Assembly (NCBI RefSeq): GCF_000317555.1
Contig: NC_019745.1
Coordinates: 1,364,001-1,428,000, forward strand
Length of the DNA stretch: 64,000 bases
Reading direction: 5' to 3'
Source: Gloeocapsa sp. PCC 7428
GTDB lineage: Bacteria; Cyanobacteriota; Cyanobacteriia; Cyanobacteriales; Chroococcidiopsidaceae
Both the position numbers and the translations under genes were made by a program. Positions 29,840-38,244 of this stretch are shown here, piece after piece. The notes under the pieces are model-generated. The model saw only the letters and a list, made by a program, of their open reading frames with translations, was not told where the DNA came from and did not search any database. Within the stretch, counting starts at the first letter, position 1; every line of letters begins with the position of its first letter.

Positions 29840-30382
29840 ATGATGCAACCACGCGCTAAAACTCAGAAGCGATCGCATTTCATTCTTTTGCTAGTCATTT
29901 TGCTGTGGAGTATGACGATGGGTTGGGGGCTAGCACTTGCTACCAATGCCCAACCTTCTCCTAAACAAGCGGCGACAGAAGAAATTGGCACTGTCGATAT
30001 TGTGCCATCGCGCTATCAATTAGGACAAGAGCTTTACTTAGAAAACTGTGCGACTTGTCATATTGCCTTACCACCCGCAGTAATGCCAACGCAAACTTGG
30101 CAAAGATTATTACAAGATCCACAACACTACGGCGTTACGCTTCCTCAACTCGTCGATCCACCACGCTTGCTGATATGGAACTATCTGCGCAATTTCTCAC
30201 GCCCTTTACTTAAAGAAGAAACCATACCCTATCGCCTGGGAGAATCGCGTTACCTCAAAGCGTTACATCCTAATGTGAAACTACCCCGCCCTGTGAATGT
30301 AGGTAGCTGTGTGAGTTGTCATCCTAGTGCAACAGAATACAACTTTCGCCGTCTATCACCTGAGTGGGAAGCGACGCAGTAA
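29840..30382 (+). CDS. Diheme cytochrome c
   Basis: A 180-residue protein with an N-terminal signal anchor (residues about 13-36) and two CXXCH heme c sites, CATCH at 70-74 and CVSCH at 157-161. The spacing and small size resemble the DHC-type diheme cytochromes, located on the lumenal or periplasmic side. The redox partner is unknown. ATG-ATG at 29840 is the likely start. It is followed after about 55 bases by a small exported protein gene. Confidence 0.9.
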   Translation: MMQPRAKTQKRSHFILLLVILLWSMTMGWGLALATNAQPSPKQAATEEIGTVDIVPSRYQLGQELYLENCATCHIALPPAVMPTQTWQRLLQDPQHYGVTLPQLVDPPRLLIWNYLRNFSRPLLKEETIPYRLGESRYLKALHPNVKLPRPVNVGSCVSCHPSATEYNFRRLSPEWEATQ

Positions 30383-30437
30383 ACTGTCGTGTGGAGTTGC
30401 CCCCAAAATCGAAAATGGCTATGAGGAGTGTTAAAAC

Positions 30438-30818
30438 GTGAAACGAATTAAAGAAATTTTAGCAGCTTCAGCTTTGGTAGTATTAGCTGCACCCTATCCA
30501 GTCAATGCACAAATTATCCCCCAACCGTGGGTTTCGGTTGGTGGTAGAGAAGGGGACGTCACTTTTTCAGTAGGAGCAAGAGCATTCGATTTCGGTGTGG
30601 AATTAGGAAGAGGACCAGATGGCGCTTCTGGCGTGGATGTCCTTAAATTTTTGAGTTTGCCGGTGATATCTCCTTACGTTGGAATTGGGCTATATTCTGA
30701 GGATCAGGGTATTGCATTATCGGGTGGTTTACAGGTGAATACAGCAAGTAACCTCGTTGTTGGTGTAGGCTATAACTCAGTTAGAGGAGTGAATGGTCAA
30801 GTAGGAATCCGATTCTAG
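30438..30818 (+). CDS. Small exported beta-rich protein
   Basis: A 126-residue protein with a signal peptide (cut probably after VNA near residue 24). The mature part alternates polar and hydrophobic residues and is rich in Gly and Val (ISPYVGIGLYSEDQ, ALSGGLQVNT, LVVGVGYNSVRGVNG, ending VGIRF). This looks like a small outer-membrane beta-barrel or beta-sandwich; a terminal aromatic residue fits the first. No family recognised. The start is GTG with AGGAG upstream. It may be co-transcribed with the cytochrome gene. Confidence 0.72.
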   Translation: MKRIKEILAASALVVLAAPYPVNAQIIPQPWVSVGGREGDVTFSVGARAFDFGVELGRGPDGASGVDVLKFLSLPVISPYVGIGLYSEDQGIALSGGLQVNTASNLVVGVGYNSVRGVNGQVGIRF

Positions 30819-31084
30819 TTGCAGGGCGATCCACACCTCGATCGCCGCCCTAGCTTTAAGCAAGGTGATACGATGGATATAGTCTAAACTTGGAGCGTCT
30901 AGCCAAGAGCGACTGCAATTATGTTTGAGTTTCTAGGAATGCTTCACTTGTAGACGTGTATTCAATTTTGATAGAAGGTGTGCAATTGCGCTCATTCAAT
31001 CAGAAATCAAGTGCTTGCAGCAAACTAAACTCAATATTTAAGCTCAAAAATAAGAATAATTTCTAAAGTTTCCCGAACCCTACC

Positions 31085-33880
31085 ATGCTGAAAAACTTGC
31101 TGGGCGATCCTAACGCTCGTAAGCTCAAAAAATTCCAGCCTTACGTTACAGACGTCAATCTTCTTGAGGAAGATATTCAAGCGCTTTCCGATCAGCAACT
31201 TAGTAGCAAAACAGCGGAGTTTAAGCAGCGGTTGGATAAAGGCGAAACCTTGGACGATCTGCTTCCAGAAGCATTCGCGGTTGTGCGAGAAGCTGGAAGA
31301 CGCGTATTAGGAATGCGCCACTTTGATGTTCAACTTCTCGGTGGGGCGATCCTGCATCATGGACAAATCGCCGAAATGAAAACCGGTGAAGGTAAAACGC
31401 TGGTATCAACGCTTCCTGCTTATCTCAACGCGCTTTCTGGTAAGGGAGTACATATCGTTACGGTCAACGACTACCTAGCACGCCGCGACGCGGAATGGAT
31501 GGGGCAAATCCATCGCTTTTTAGGGCTGAGTGTAGGACTAATTCAGCAGGGCATGGGACCATCCGAGCGTAAGAAAAACTATGATTGTGACATCACTTAT
31601 GTTACGAATAGCGAGGTAGGCTTTGACTACTTACGCGATAACATGGCTTCCTCGATTCAGGAAGTTGTACAGCGTCCTTTTAATTACTGCGTGATCGACG
31701 AAGTTGATTCGATTTTGATTGACGAAGCGCGCACACCGCTGATTATCTCTGGACAAGTCGAACGACCTACAGAAAAGTATTTACAAGCCGCGCAAATTGC
31801 CGCTGCGTTACAGAAAGAGGAACATTACGAAGTTGACGAGAAAGCGCATAACGTCATTTTAACGGATGAAGGTTTCGCGGCAGCAGAAGAAATGCTGCAA
31901 GTTAAGGATTTGTACGATCCTAACGATCCTTGGGCGCACTACATCTTTAACGCACTCAAAGCAAAAGAACTTTTCACCAAAGACGTTAAATATATCGTCC
32001 GTAATGATGAAGTCATAATTGTGGATGAGTTCACAGGACGCGTTCTTCCAGGAAGGCGGTGGAGTGACGGACTACACCAAGCAATCGAAGCAAAAGAAAG
32101 AGTTGAAATTCAGCCAGAAACGCAAACTCTAGCAACGATTACGTATCAAAACTTGTTTTTGCTGTACCCCAAACTCGCAGGGATGACCGGAACAGCTAAA
32201 ACCGAAGAAGCAGAATTTGAGCGAATTTACAAGCTAGAAGTCACAATTGTTCCTACAAACCGTCCGACCAAACGTCAAGACTTGTCTGACATGGTTTATA
32301 AGACGGAGGAAGGAAAATGGCGGGCGATCGCCGAAGACTGTGCGGAAATGCACGAACTTGGTCGCCCTGTCTTAGTGGGAACCACGAGTGTCGAGAAATC
32401 TGAATATCTCAGTGCTTTACTCAGTCAACGTAACGTACCGCACAACCTCCTTAACGCCCGTCCTGAAAACGTTGAACGCGAGTCAGAAATTATCGCCCAA
32501 GCCGGACGTAAAGGCGCGGTGACAATCGCCACAAACATGGCAGGTCGCGGAACCGATATTATTCTTGGTGGTAATGCGGATTATATGGCGCGACTCAAAC
32601 TGCGCGAATACTTTATGCCCCGCATTGTCCAACCGGAAGATGAAGACGTTTTTGCGATAGAAAAAGCATCAGGATTACCCGCAGCGAGTAGCAGTAGCGG
32701 TCAAGGTTTTGTTCCTGGCAAAAAAGTAAAAACGTGGAAAGCTTCACCGCAAATTTTCCCCACGCAGCTATCGCGCGAGTTAGAACAACAACTTAAAGCG
32801 GCTGTAGAATTTGCTGTACGCGAATACGGCGAACGCAGTTTACCCGAACTCGAAGCAGAAGATAAAGTTGCAGTTGCCGCAGAAAAAGCACCGACAAACG
32901 ATCCTGTGATTCAAAAGCTGCGGGATGTTTATAACGCCTTGCTACGCGAATACGAAAAATTTACTTCGCGCGAACACGATGAAGTTGTCCAACTAGGTGG
33001 TTTGCACGTCATTGGCACTGAACGTCACGAATCACGGCGCATTGATAACCAATTACGCGGACGTGCCGGAAGACAAGGCGACCCTGGCTCAACGCGCTTT
33101 TTCTTGAGTTTGCAAGACAACTTGTTGCGGATTTTTGGCGGCGATCGCGTTGCGGGATTGATGACGGCGTTCCAAGTCGAAGAAGATATGCCGATTGAGT
33201 CTAAGATGCTGACTCGCAGTTTAGAAGGCGCACAAAAGAAAGTCGAAACCTACTATTACGACATCCGTAAGCAGGTGTTTGAGTACGACGAGGTAATGAA
33301 TAACCAGCGTCGGGCAATTTATGCCGAACGTCGCCGCGTCCTCGAAGGTCTAGACTTAAAAGAATTGGTGATTAAGTACGCCGAAAAAACGATGGATGAA
33401 ATCGTGGATTACTACATCAATCCCGATTTACCATCAGAAGAGTGGGATCTGCCAAATTTGGTGAGCAAGGTTAAAGAATTTGTCTATCTCCTTGCTGATT
33501 TAGAACCGAATCAGATGGAAGATCTCTCAATCAGCGAAATTAAAACCTTCCTGCACGAGCAAGTGCGAATCGCGTATGACGTCAAAGAAGCGCAAGTCGA
33601 TCAAATTCAGCCAGGATTGATGCGCCAAGCTGAGCGATTCTTTATCTTGCAGCAAATTGATACACTATGGCGCGAACACTTACAACAAATGGATGCGTTG
33701 CGTGAATCGGTAGGATTGCGCGGTTACGGACAAAAAGACCCGCTAATTGAGTACAAGAGCGAGGGATACGAGTTGTTCTTGGATATGATGACTAATATTC
33801 GTCGTAATGTGGTATACTCGCTATTCCAATTCCAGCCGCAAGTTCAACCAGCAGTGCAAGCGCCATCAGGGATGGTTTAA
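31085..33880 (+). CDS. secA: Preprotein translocase ATPase SecA
   Basis: A 931-residue SecA, the motor driving proteins through SecYEG at the plasma and thylakoid membranes. NBD1 shows MKTGEGKT and [19 protein letters not shown]; the crosslinking domain and NBD2 ([38 protein letters not shown]) follow, then the helical scaffold (about 700-900). An insertion of about 55 residues near 505-560 (after DYMARLKL) is usual in cyanobacterial and plastid SecA. The C-terminus lacks the zinc-binding CXCX8C(H/C) tail. A strong terminator follows. Confidence 0.98.
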   Translation: MLKNLLGDPNARKLKKFQPYVTDVNLLEEDIQALSDQQLSSKTAEFKQRLDKGETLDDLLPEAFAVVREAGRRVLGMRHFDVQLLGGAILHHGQIAEMKTGEGKTLVSTLPAYLNALSGKGVHIVTVNDYLARRDAEWMGQIHRFLGLSVGLIQQGMGPSERKKNYDCDITYVTNSEVGFDYLRDNMASSIQEVVQRPFNYCVIDEVDSILIDEARTPLIISGQVERPTEKYLQAAQIAAALQKEEHYEVDEKAHNVILTDEGFAAAEEMLQVKDLYDPNDPWAHYIFNALKAKELFTKDVKYIVRNDEVIIVDEFTGRVLPGRRWSDGLHQAIEAKERVEIQPETQTLATITYQNLFLLYPKLAGMTGTAKTEEAEFERIYKLEVTIVPTNRPTKRQDLSDMVYKTEEGKWRAIAEDCAEMHELGRPVLVGTTSVEKSEYLSALLSQRNVPHNLLNARPENVERESEIIAQAGRKGAVTIATNMAGRGTDIILGGNADYMARLKLREYFMPRIVQPEDEDVFAIEKASGLPAASSSSGQGFVPGKKVKTWKASPQIFPTQLSRELEQQLKAAVEFAVREYGERSLPELEAEDKVAVAAEKAPTNDPVIQKLRDVYNALLREYEKFTSREHDEVVQLGGLHVIGTERHESRRIDNQLRGRAGRQGDPGSTRFFLSLQDNLLRIFGGDRVAGLMTAFQVEEDMPIESKMLTRSLEGAQKKVETYYYDIRKQVFEYDEVMNNQRRAIYAERRRVLEGLDLKELVIKYAEKTMDEIVDYYINPDLPSEEWDLPNLVSKVKEFVYLLADLEPNQMEDLSISEIKTFLHEQVRIAYDVKEAQVDQIQPGLMRQAERFFILQQIDTLWREHLQQMDALRESVGLRGYGQKDPLIEYKSEGYELFLDMMTNIRRNVVYSLFQFQPQVQPAVQAPSGMV

Positions 33881-33910
33881 AGTAATGCCCGTAATGATGT
33901 AGCTTCACTT

Positions 33911-33934
33911 AGACCGCTTCGGCGGTCTTCTTTT
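33911..33934 (+). terminator. Rho-independent terminator of secA
   Basis: A 7-bp stem AGACCGC/GCGGTCT with a UUCG tetraloop (33911-33928) is followed by TCTTTT. The stable loop class and T-tract make this a convincing terminator 30 bases after the secA stop. Confidence 0.9.
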
Positions 33935-33973
33935 GTCTATGTGTGGTTTTAGTGATTAAGGTATGCTAGGGCA

Positions 33974-34720
33974 ATGAAGATCAAAGTCATCAATCCTAAC
34001 ACCACTGCTAGCATGACGCAAAAGATTGCAGAGGCGGCGATCGCGGTGGCAAGTCCTGGAACTGAAATTATTGCGTGTCATCCAGATATGGGTCCAGTTT
34101 CGATTGAAGGACACTACGATGAAGCGCTGAGTGTTATTGGCATTCTTGAAGAAATTAAAAAAGGAGAAGCCGCAGGTGTTGATGGTTATGTAATTGCGTG
34201 CTTTGGCGATCCTGGATTACTCGCTGCGCGGGAATTAGCAAAAGGTCCTGTTTTAGGAATTGCAGAAGCCGCGATGCACGCTGCGAGTTTGATCGCGACT
34301 GGGTTTTCGATTGTGACGACGTTGAGTCGTACGCGGGTGATTGCCCAACATTTGGTTGCTAACTACGGTATGACGCATTTTTGTCGCAAAATTCGCGCGA
34401 TTGATTTACCTGTACTTGAACTTGAGGATGAAAACTCTAACGCACGAAAAACGATTTTAGCCGAATGTCGTCAAGCTTTGATAGAAGATGGGGCTGGTGC
34501 GATCGTTTTGGGATGTGGCGGGATGGCTGATTTATCAGCGCAACTAAGTCAAGAATTAGAAGTTCCGGTTATTGATGGCGTGAGTGTCGCGGTTAAGTTT
34601 ATTGAAGCTTTGGTAAGCCTGGGCTTGAATACGAGTAAGAAGGGCGATCTAGCTTATCCAATCGCGAAGCCGTATACTGGAATGCTTCATGCTTTTGCTT
34701 TTGAGATGCCTTACGACTAA
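33974..34720 (+). CDS. Asp/Glu/hydantoin racemase family (allantoin/hydantoin racemase-like)
   Basis: A 248-residue cofactor-independent racemase. The two catalytic cysteines are in VIACFGDPGL (C76) and VLGCGGMADL (C181), and the start KVINPNTTASMT is characteristic of the hydantoin racemase (HyuE) / allantoin racemase (HpxA) branch. It should interconvert enantiomers of a 5-substituted hydantoin such as allantoin. It stands 3.5 kb upstream of an M20 amidohydrolase and near a GntR regulator, supporting a ureide or hydantoin role. It has no palindromic operator of the GntR type in front, so it may be controlled separately. Confidence 0.88.
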   Translation: MKIKVINPNTTASMTQKIAEAAIAVASPGTEIIACHPDMGPVSIEGHYDEALSVIGILEEIKKGEAAGVDGYVIACFGDPGLLAARELAKGPVLGIAEAAMHAASLIATGFSIVTTLSRTRVIAQHLVANYGMTHFCRKIRAIDLPVLELEDENSNARKTILAECRQALIEDGAGAIVLGCGGMADLSAQLSQELEVPVIDGVSVAVKFIEALVSLGLNTSKKGDLAYPIAKPYTGMLHAFAFEMPYD

Positions 34721-34736
34721 GTGGCTATTCAAACGA

Positions 34737-34825
34737 AGTGTGCCTACGCACACTACTTAACCAAAATTTTGCGATTCAGTTCACAAAGGTGGACTTTCTT
34801 TTGTTTACCTGCAAATAAATTCGCT
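34737..34825. repeat. Two-hairpin member of the dispersed palindrome family
   Basis: AGTGTGC-CTAC-GCACACT (34737-34754) is followed by an imperfect AGTTCAC/GTGGACT hairpin near 34779-34796 and then by TTCTTTTGTTTACCTGC and AAATTCGCTCA. The order matches the element at 10829-10905. It lies between convergent genes. Confidence 0.6.
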
Positions 34826-34861
34826 CAGCATTTATACAGGCAGTTTATGTAAATAATGACA

Positions 34862-35335
34862 TTACCGCAAATCAAAGCACATTTCATTGCTTGGGGTAAA
34901 GCCTAAGCTAGAGTACACAGGTTGACCAAGAGGAGAAGCATGAAGAAGTGCTCTTGTACAACCAAGCGATTTGAGGTAGTTGAGTGATTCTAGCGTGAGT
35001 TTTTTGGCAATACCTTGACGGCGATAAGCTGGCTCAACGTAGACACCCCAAATGTAGCCACTTTTACGATACTGCTCGGTCAAAACATTAGGATAAAGTC
35101 CAGCAAATAACTGACAACCTACAGAACCAACAACTTTAGAATCAACTTCGGCGACAAAAGCTTGGTAGGACAAATCTTGACGTACGCGTTCGATAAACTC
35201 TAGCGTGATTTCTCGCCAGTCAGACTTAACTGCATCAACAGAAATAATATCGTGCCACAACAAACAGAAATGCTCCGCAATGATTGAATCCTCTTGCGGA
35301 GTTGCTACGCGAATTGTGTAGGGAAGCGATCGCAT
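34862..35335 (-). CDS. GNAT-family N-acetyltransferase
   Basis: A 157-residue acetyltransferase. The acetyl-CoA-binding motif A is YVEPAYRRQGIAKKL (R/QxxGxA type), followed by LLHASPLGQPVYSSLGF. The substrate is unknown. I chose the ATG at 35335, because the longer frame would overlap the preceding gene and adds an atypical Arg-rich N-terminus. It starts 7 bases after the GGCT-like gene, so the two are likely co-transcribed. Confidence 0.88.
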   Translation of the reverse strand: MRSLPYTIRVATPQEDSIIAEHFCLLWHDIISVDAVKSDWREITLEFIERVRQDLSYQAFVAEVDSKVVGSVGCQLFAGLYPNVLTEQYRKSGYIWGVYVEPAYRRQGIAKKLTLESLNYLKSLGCTRALLHASPLGQPVYSSLGFTPSNEMCFDLR

Positions 35336-35342
35336 TGCTACC

Positions 35343-35753
35343 CTAACTCGCAGCCTTATAAGCCGCCCAGCCACCGTGATGCGAAATATCAGGCCAATTA
35401 TGTTTTTGTACTAACTCTTGCGGATAAAGAAACGCAGTCAGAACTTCGCCATCTTCTAAAACAATATCACTCGGATACATATTCGGTGGTTCATTGACGG
35501 ATAAGTAGTCAAACTCGGCTTGAGTTAATTCATATACTTCGCCAGGAATCGAAATTCCGCCTTGTTCTACTTCGTAAATTGCAGGATGCCAACCATCACC
35601 TGCTGCATGAAGTCGATAGCGAGGTTGAGTTTTTGCTTCTTTGATAAACTTCGCCGATTGTAGGTTTTGATGATCGGGTTGTCCGCGCAATGCTGAACCA
35701 CAGATAAATATTCGCTTTGTGCTTGTGTTTGAGTTGGTATTAGTTTCGGTCAT
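35343..35753 (-). CDS. Small GGCT / allophanate-hydrolase C-terminal-like protein
   Basis: A 136-residue protein with the gamma-glutamylcyclotransferase-like fold. RIFICGSALRGQPDHQNL holds the substrate loop, and ISIPGEVYELTQAEFDYLS and EDGEVLTAFLY follow. The pattern is closest to the free-standing version of the AtzF C-terminal domain found in ureide and cyanurate pathways. The canonical catalytic Glu of GGCT is not obvious. Its position between the acetyltransferase and the GntR regulator, beside a racemase and an amidohydrolase, supports a role in allophanate/ureide chemistry, by inference. Confidence 0.75.
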   Translation of the reverse strand: MTETNTNSNTSTKRIFICGSALRGQPDHQNLQSAKFIKEAKTQPRYRLHAAGDGWHPAIYEVEQGGISIPGEVYELTQAEFDYLSVNEPPNMYPSDIVLEDGEVLTAFLYPQELVQKHNWPDISHHGGWAAYKAAS

Positions 35754-35847
35754 GTCTGTTCTAAATAATCGCCAATTGCAAGTTGAACTGATTTAAAAAA
35801 TGAATGCAATGTATAGATCGTCTAAGTTATCCAAAATCTAAAATACA

Positions 35848-36558
35848 TTAACCTTCTTGAACAATACTGCTGGTTTGTTGCAAATTCTGCATTTCACGTG
35901 CGACTCGCTCTTTACTCGCAACAAGATGCGCTTTAATCGCTTGAGTTGCTGCATCGGGATTCCGCGCTTGTACGGCTTCATAGATCTGGCGATGCTCCGT
36001 CCGAATTTCTAGCACGTCGCGGTTATTTTGAATCGTATGAATTCTCAAAAGCATCATTTTATCAAATACTTGATCGAGAAGCGATCGCAGCCATAAATTC
36101 CCTGAACTCTCAGCGAGTAGCCGATGAAAACGGTAATCTAAATCAAGCAGTTGAAAGTTAGTGAGTTGAGATGGTTTACTATTAATGAGCTTCTCGGCTT
36201 GCATCACCATCAAGTTCAAGTTTTGAATTTGGGACTCGGTGGCGTGTTCGCACGCTTCGACTACGGATAATTGCTCTAGTGCGAGTCGGCAATCGTATAA
36301 CTGTATCGCATCGGTCATGGAAATTGTCGCGACACGTAAGACATTATTCGGTTCAGCGATGACTAATTCCTCGCGTTGCAGTTGCCGGAGTGCTTCTCGA
36401 ATCGGAGTTCTGCTCACCTGTAGCTTTTTGGCAAGATGAGTTTCGATTAACCGCTGCCCTGGCGTTAGTTCACCTGAGAGGATAGCTGTGCGCAATGCTT
36501 GATAAGTTTGCTCCTGTAGCGATTGACTTCGCTGGAGCGATCGCGGTGACAGGGGCAA
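35848..36558 (-). CDS. GntR-family regulator, FCD (FadR-like) type
   Basis: A 236-residue transcription factor. Residues about 15-75 form the winged helix (YQALRTAILSGELTPGQRLI, VSRTPIREALRQL). The C-terminal FCD domain carries candidate metal ligands: D and H in LDLDYRFHRLL, H in RTEHRQIYEAV, H in AIKAHLV. The start is best placed at TTG 36558, because an AAGGAG RBS lies 7 bases upstream; the longer frame would start inside the operator-like site and has no RBS. Its presumed ligand is an intermediate of the neighbouring ureide/hydantoin-type pathway. It probably represses itself and both the DMT transporter and the amidohydrolase through two identical sites. Confidence 0.88.
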   Translation of the reverse strand: MPLSPRSLQRSQSLQEQTYQALRTAILSGELTPGQRLIETHLAKKLQVSRTPIREALRQLQREELVIAEPNNVLRVATISMTDAIQLYDCRLALEQLSVVEACEHATESQIQNLNLMVMQAEKLINSKPSQLTNFQLLDLDYRFHRLLAESSGNLWLRSLLDQVFDKMMLLRIHTIQNNRDVLEIRTEHRQIYEAVQARNPDAATQAIKAHLVASKERVAREMQNLQQTSSIVQEG

Positions 36559-36565
36559 TGTATAA

Positions 36566-36571
36566 CTCCTT
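36566..36571 (-). promoter_or_regulatory. Ribosome binding site deciding the GntR start
   Basis: On the minus strand AAGGAG lies 7 bases before a TTG codon at 36558. No ATG occurs before the DNA-binding domain, so this RBS fixes an unusual TTG start. Confidence 0.75.
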
Positions 36572-36647
36572 AATTCTTTACAGGATAAATTGCAGCCGCT
36601 AATTATTTTAAGTCGAGAAGGTTCGGCAAAAAATGAGAATTCCGGCA

Positions 36648-36663
36648 ACTGTATACAGAATAC
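36648..36663. promoter_or_regulatory. Putative GntR operator, site 1
   Basis: ACTGTATACAGAATAC with a perfect palindromic core TGTATACA at 36650-36657, followed by a further ACTGTA direct copy. The identical 16-mer occurs at 38011-38026 upstream of the amidohydrolase gene. FCD-type GntR proteins commonly bind short palindromes of the TNGTNNNACNA kind. The assignment is inference from identity and position. Confidence 0.65.
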
Positions 36664-36885
36664 TGTAAATGGCTGCTTTGATAAATACTACATAAGGTAA
36701 GACTTTAAACCTGATTATTAATACCTATAATATTTAATCTCTTCGCTACTGTGTGGCTAATTGAAAAAGCACTACGGGTGTAACGTTTTAATCGCAGCGT
36801 CTATTCATATACTGTTTTAGGGCTACTAAGCAGTGTATATGTAAAGTCTCTGCAAATACATTTCTATTTGGCTAGCGATCGCACT

Positions 36886-37827
36886 ATGGAGCAGTTCAAA
36901 CTCGGCTCAGTTAGTAACACGCCTCAAGATTTGATCTCAAATGGATTTGCTGCGATCGCGCTGGGAATGGCTTTACTCGGAATTGCGTTTGCTTCGATTT
37001 TAACGGTTGTTGCTCAGTATGAAATTGGACCAAATGCAACAACTTTTAATCGCTTGGGCATCGCGGCGATCGCATTTGCAGGATGGAATGGATTCAGGTT
37101 TGTTAGTCAAATTCACGCACATTCTGTATCGGCGCTGGTTTATACCTGGCGCGATCGCAGTTTACTCGCAATCGCGGGAACGAGTTTCGCCGCTTCACTC
37201 ACATTATGGGCATGGTCATTAACGCAAACGAGTATTGCTAACTCTACATTACTGAATAATATGATGCCGCTGTTTACAACTTTGGGTGCGTGGCTCGTAC
37301 TTGGTCAAAAATTTTCAGCTAGATTTGTCTTAGGAATGGCGATCGCTGTGTGTGGCGCGATCGCGATTGGAATTGAAGATTTTCAAGGCGCAAATAGTAA
37401 CCTTTTCGGCGATAGTGCGGCGTTAGGCGCAGCGATGTTAGCAGCAGTATGTCTTTTGAGTTTAGAGCAACTCCGCCTTAAATTTGCAACACCGACAATT
37501 ATGCAATGGACGTGTTTAATCGGGAGTTTGGGTGTATTTCCCGTTATCTTACTGACGCAAGAGCCATTGTTTCCTACGTCTGGGGTTGGTTGGTGTACAG
37601 TTATTTCTTTAGCGATTGTCTGCCAAGTTGTCGGTCAAGGATTACTAACGTATAGCTTGGCAAAATTTTCCTCTGGGTTAGTTGCTGTGTCGATGCTGGC
37701 GATTCCGGCGATCGCTGCTGTACTCGCGCTGATTATTTTTGCCGAAAAGTTGAGTATTTTGAATTTATGCGCGTTTGCGGTTGTTCTGGCGGGCGTTTAC
37801 TTAGCCATATCCGCACGGAGTGATTAG
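36886..37827 (+). CDS. EamA/DMT-family transporter
   Basis: A 313-residue permease with two EamA repeats, about ten membrane helices. Characteristic are the end of the first repeat (LVLGQKFSARFVLGMAIAV) and the second (VAVSMLAIPAIAAVLALIIF). Such proteins export or import amino acids, nucleotides or other small metabolites. The ATG at 36886 is chosen over a TTG 18 bases upstream. It is divergent from the GntR gene and shares its control region, so it likely moves a substrate or product of the neighbouring pathway. Confidence 0.88.
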   Translation: MEQFKLGSVSNTPQDLISNGFAAIALGMALLGIAFASILTVVAQYEIGPNATTFNRLGIAAIAFAGWNGFRFVSQIHAHSVSALVYTWRDRSLLAIAGTSFAASLTLWAWSLTQTSIANSTLLNNMMPLFTTLGAWLVLGQKFSARFVLGMAIAVCGAIAIGIEDFQGANSNLFGDSAALGAAMLAAVCLLSLEQLRLKFATPTIMQWTCLIGSLGVFPVILLTQEPLFPTSGVGWCTVISLAIVCQVVGQGLLTYSLAKFSSGLVAVSMLAIPAIAAVLALIIFAEKLSILNLCAFAVVLAGVYLAISARSD

Positions 37828-38010
37828 CATTGGTGTGCTACTGGGTAATGGGGAATAGAGACTCTTTCCAATGACCAATGACCAGTTACCGCCGTTCCTT
37901 CTTTAGAGACCTCTTTAGGCGTGCGGCGGCTTCGCCAATTACCAGCCCTTAAGTTAAGTTTATTTTTACCCACTTACTTACCGATAACAAGTGCTAGAGT
38001 ATTCAGCTTT

Positions 38011-38026
38011 ACTGTATACAGAATAC
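38011..38026. promoter_or_regulatory. Putative GntR operator, site 2
   Basis: This is identical over 16 bases to the site at 36648-36663, with the same TGTATACA core (38013-38020). It stands about 220 bases upstream of the amidohydrolase ATG, nearly the same distance as site 1 from the exporter ATG. Confidence 0.65.
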
Positions 38027-38093
38027 AATACGTGCAATGCTAGGAAATAGGACGTTACCTTTAGAAATTTTGGCATGACGACAAACGTAACTC

Positions 38094-38228
38094 ATGGTGT
38101 TATATGCATTAGGAACACTGACAACAGAGTTTGCTGTTTTGCTGACTGGGATTGCGATCGCTTCGTTTCAATTTTTCTCGTGCCTTCTTGAAGGCGAGAA
38201 ACTATCTTTTACTCGACACAATAAGTAA
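38094..38228 (+). CDS. Possible small membrane peptide (44 aa)
   Basis: An ATG-started frame encoding a hydrophobic peptide (VLYALGTLTTEFAVLLTGIA in the first half, then a charged tail ending FTRHNK). It would form one transmembrane helix. It stops 16 bases before the amidohydrolase start, so it could be a leader peptide or a small partner of that operon. No Shine-Dalgarno is seen and coding is unproven. Confidence 0.25.
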   Translation: MVLYALGTLTTEFAVLLTGIAIASFQFFSCLLEGEKLSFTRHNK

Positions 38229-38244
38229 TTTCAAAGAGGGTTTT

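Larger units (their letters stand above)
36559..36885. other. Divergent control region between the GntR gene and DMT exporter
   Basis: About 327 bases with no gene. It holds the operator-like site at 36648-36663 and the TTG-start RBS of the regulator. The site is 90 bases upstream of the regulator start and about 220 bases upstream of the exporter start. Confidence 0.6.
37828..38244. other. Region upstream of the amidohydrolase with operator site and small frame
   Basis: About 417 bases. It starts with a low-complexity stretch holding CCAATGACCAATGACCAG. Operator-like site 2 lies at 38011-38026, and a possible 44-codon frame at 38094-38228. AAAGAGGG before 38245 is the RBS of the amidohydrolase. 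Confidence 0.55.

Noticed and set aside
36651-36663. GTA...TAC reading as an NtcA site
   Set aside because: The spacing in GTATACAGAATAC is seven, not the eight of the NtcA consensus, and the palindromic core TGTATACA explains the identity better.
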